Assembly: GCA_030737835.1 (NCBI GenBank)
Contig: CM060853.1
Coordinates: 5,970,086 to 6,034,085, forward strand
Reading direction: 5' to 3'
Origin: Acorus gramineus
Lineage: Eukaryota > Streptophyta > Magnoliopsida > Acorales > Acoraceae
DNA: 64,000 nucleotides
Below, piece by piece: positions 63,016 to 64,000 of the stretch (its first letter is position 1; the number at the start of each line of letters is the position of its first letter). The notes below the pieces were generated by a model. The model was not told where the DNA came from. It searched no databases and was given only the letters and a program-made list of their open reading frames with translations. The position numbers and the translations under genes were made by a program.

Positions 63016-63914
63016 GGGCGCACAAATTGATTCTCTTAACCTACCATACAAAATAAAAAAAAAATACAGTGTTTGGCTATTTTCACCAATCCAGGTCGAT
63101 CGAACTTGATCACCATTTCATATTTTAGGTGATCAAACTTGATTGGCATTTCAGGTTTTGGGCGACCGAACTTGGTCATTATTTCAGGTTTTGGATGACT
63201 GAACTTGACCGAACAGGGTCAAGATATTACGTGTTTTTGACATAGCTATATCTTCCCTTTTTTTTGTAAGCAAATAAATTTTTGGATCTATCTATCATAT
63301 TCTACGTTTATTCTTTTATCCAAACAGCAGCCAAGGGGCTGAAAAAAATGTAAGTATACTTTTAATTAATTTAATTTTTATAGAAAAATATCTTATTATA
63401 CAAATATATATCATTTTTAAGCTTCATTTAAATTCGTGCTTAAGCGGATTCTTTGTTTGAAAGAAAAGAAAAAAAAACTATCAGTTGATTCAAACACATT
63501 TTATATCTAGCTTTTAAAAATTTATCTCTCCCTTATGTAAAAAAATTGTTCCTATATTCTACATTAAAGAATAATGATTGATTCTTCCTACATTAACGAC
63601 TCAGACTTGGGGTGGCATGAAGGATATTTTTTCCTACATTAACGACTCAGACTTGGGGTGGTATGAAGGATATAAAGAGGATACACGTCATGGGATTAGG
63701 TTTCCAAAAAAAAAATTATAAACTTTATCACAAGCCTCTATTCGACCAAGTTCGGTTGCCCAAAACCTGAAATGACAATCTAGTTAGGTCGCCCAAAATT
63801 TAAAGTGGCGACCAAGTTTGATCGACCTGGCTAGATTGGTGGGAACATAAAACACATTGTTTTTTTTTTTTTCGATGGTGGGTTAAGTGAATCCCTTGGT
63901 GGGGGTAGATGTGC
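63016..63914. mobile_element. Foldback MITE, copy 2 (same family as 2698-3619)
   Basis: The order of landmarks is shared with copy 1: TTAACC(T/C)ACCAT, A-run, GTGTTTGGCT, GGTCGATCGAACTTG, then ATCTATCATATT(T/C)TACGTT, TTATTCTTTTATCCAAACAG, AGCGGATTCTTT and finally GGGTTAAG(T/A)GAATCCCTTG. The inverted arms are again about 200 bp. It is in the same orientation as copy 1, and a 45-bp piece (CCTACATTAACGACTCAGAC) is tandemly duplicated internally near 63590-63665. Confidence 0.75.
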
Positions 63915-64000
63915 TATATTCTTTATTATGATCACTCTGACGTTAAATTATTTAGATACTATTTTTGAAAATAAAAAATAACCCAATTAAATTCAAATCA

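Overview
The window is nuclear DNA of a flowering plant. The evidence is spliced genes with AT-rich introns, a PLS-class PPR editing-factor gene, a chloroplast outer-envelope OEP7 gene, a xylem-type papain-like protease, and intergenic space filled with miniature inverted-repeat elements, an hAT-type element, a LINE scrap and a decayed Ty1-copia element. Several first exons and single-exon genes are strongly GC-rich while introns and flanks are very AT-rich. This 5'-weighted GC pattern is reminiscent of monocots, but I cannot name the species.

Layout. 1-3.6 kb: two foldback DNA elements. 5.9-20 kb: an IDM2/IDM3-like alpha-crystallin-domain gene with a promoter and a 3.2-kb first intron, followed by a tandem array of shorter decayed copies (two frameshifted copies, one 3' stub, one 5' stub). 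20.0-23.2 kb: two intronless GC-rich genes, a single C2H2 zinc-finger protein with a C-terminal EAR motif and an E-class PPR protein. 24.2-25.3 kb: a LINE fragment and OEP7 (minus strand). 27.9-32.3 kb: an MCRS1/EMB1967-like FHA gene (minus). 33.4-35.8 kb: a PIRL leucine-rich-repeat gene (minus). 36-39 kb: AT-rich DNA with a foldback MITE. 39.4-44.6 kb: a Ty1-copia fossil whose 3' LTR ends 188 bp before the start codon of the next gene. 44.8-50.4 kb: a 15-exon CMP-sialic-acid/UDP-galactose-transporter-like gene (plus). 52.5-54.7 kb: an XCP1/XCP2-like cysteine protease (plus, 4 exons). 55.4-61.3 kb: a 12-exon DUF89 damage-control phosphatase like Arabidopsis At2g17340 (minus), with one GC-AG intron. 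61.5-64 kb: an hAT-type element with an exact 8-bp target duplication and a second copy of the MITE seen at 2.7 kb.

I rebuilt splice structures by hand. For the six multi-exon genes (IDM-like copy 1, FHA, PIRL, nucleotide-sugar transporter, XCP, DUF89) the exons join in frame without internal stops, giving 407, 632, 504, 353, 350 and 368 residues. The genes are ordinary unlinked plant functions and I see no operon-like cooperation. The most unusual local feature is the degenerating tandem array of IDM-like anti-silencing-factor relatives inside transposon-rich DNA. Next is the copia LTR, which carries a TATA box, lying directly upstream of the transporter gene.
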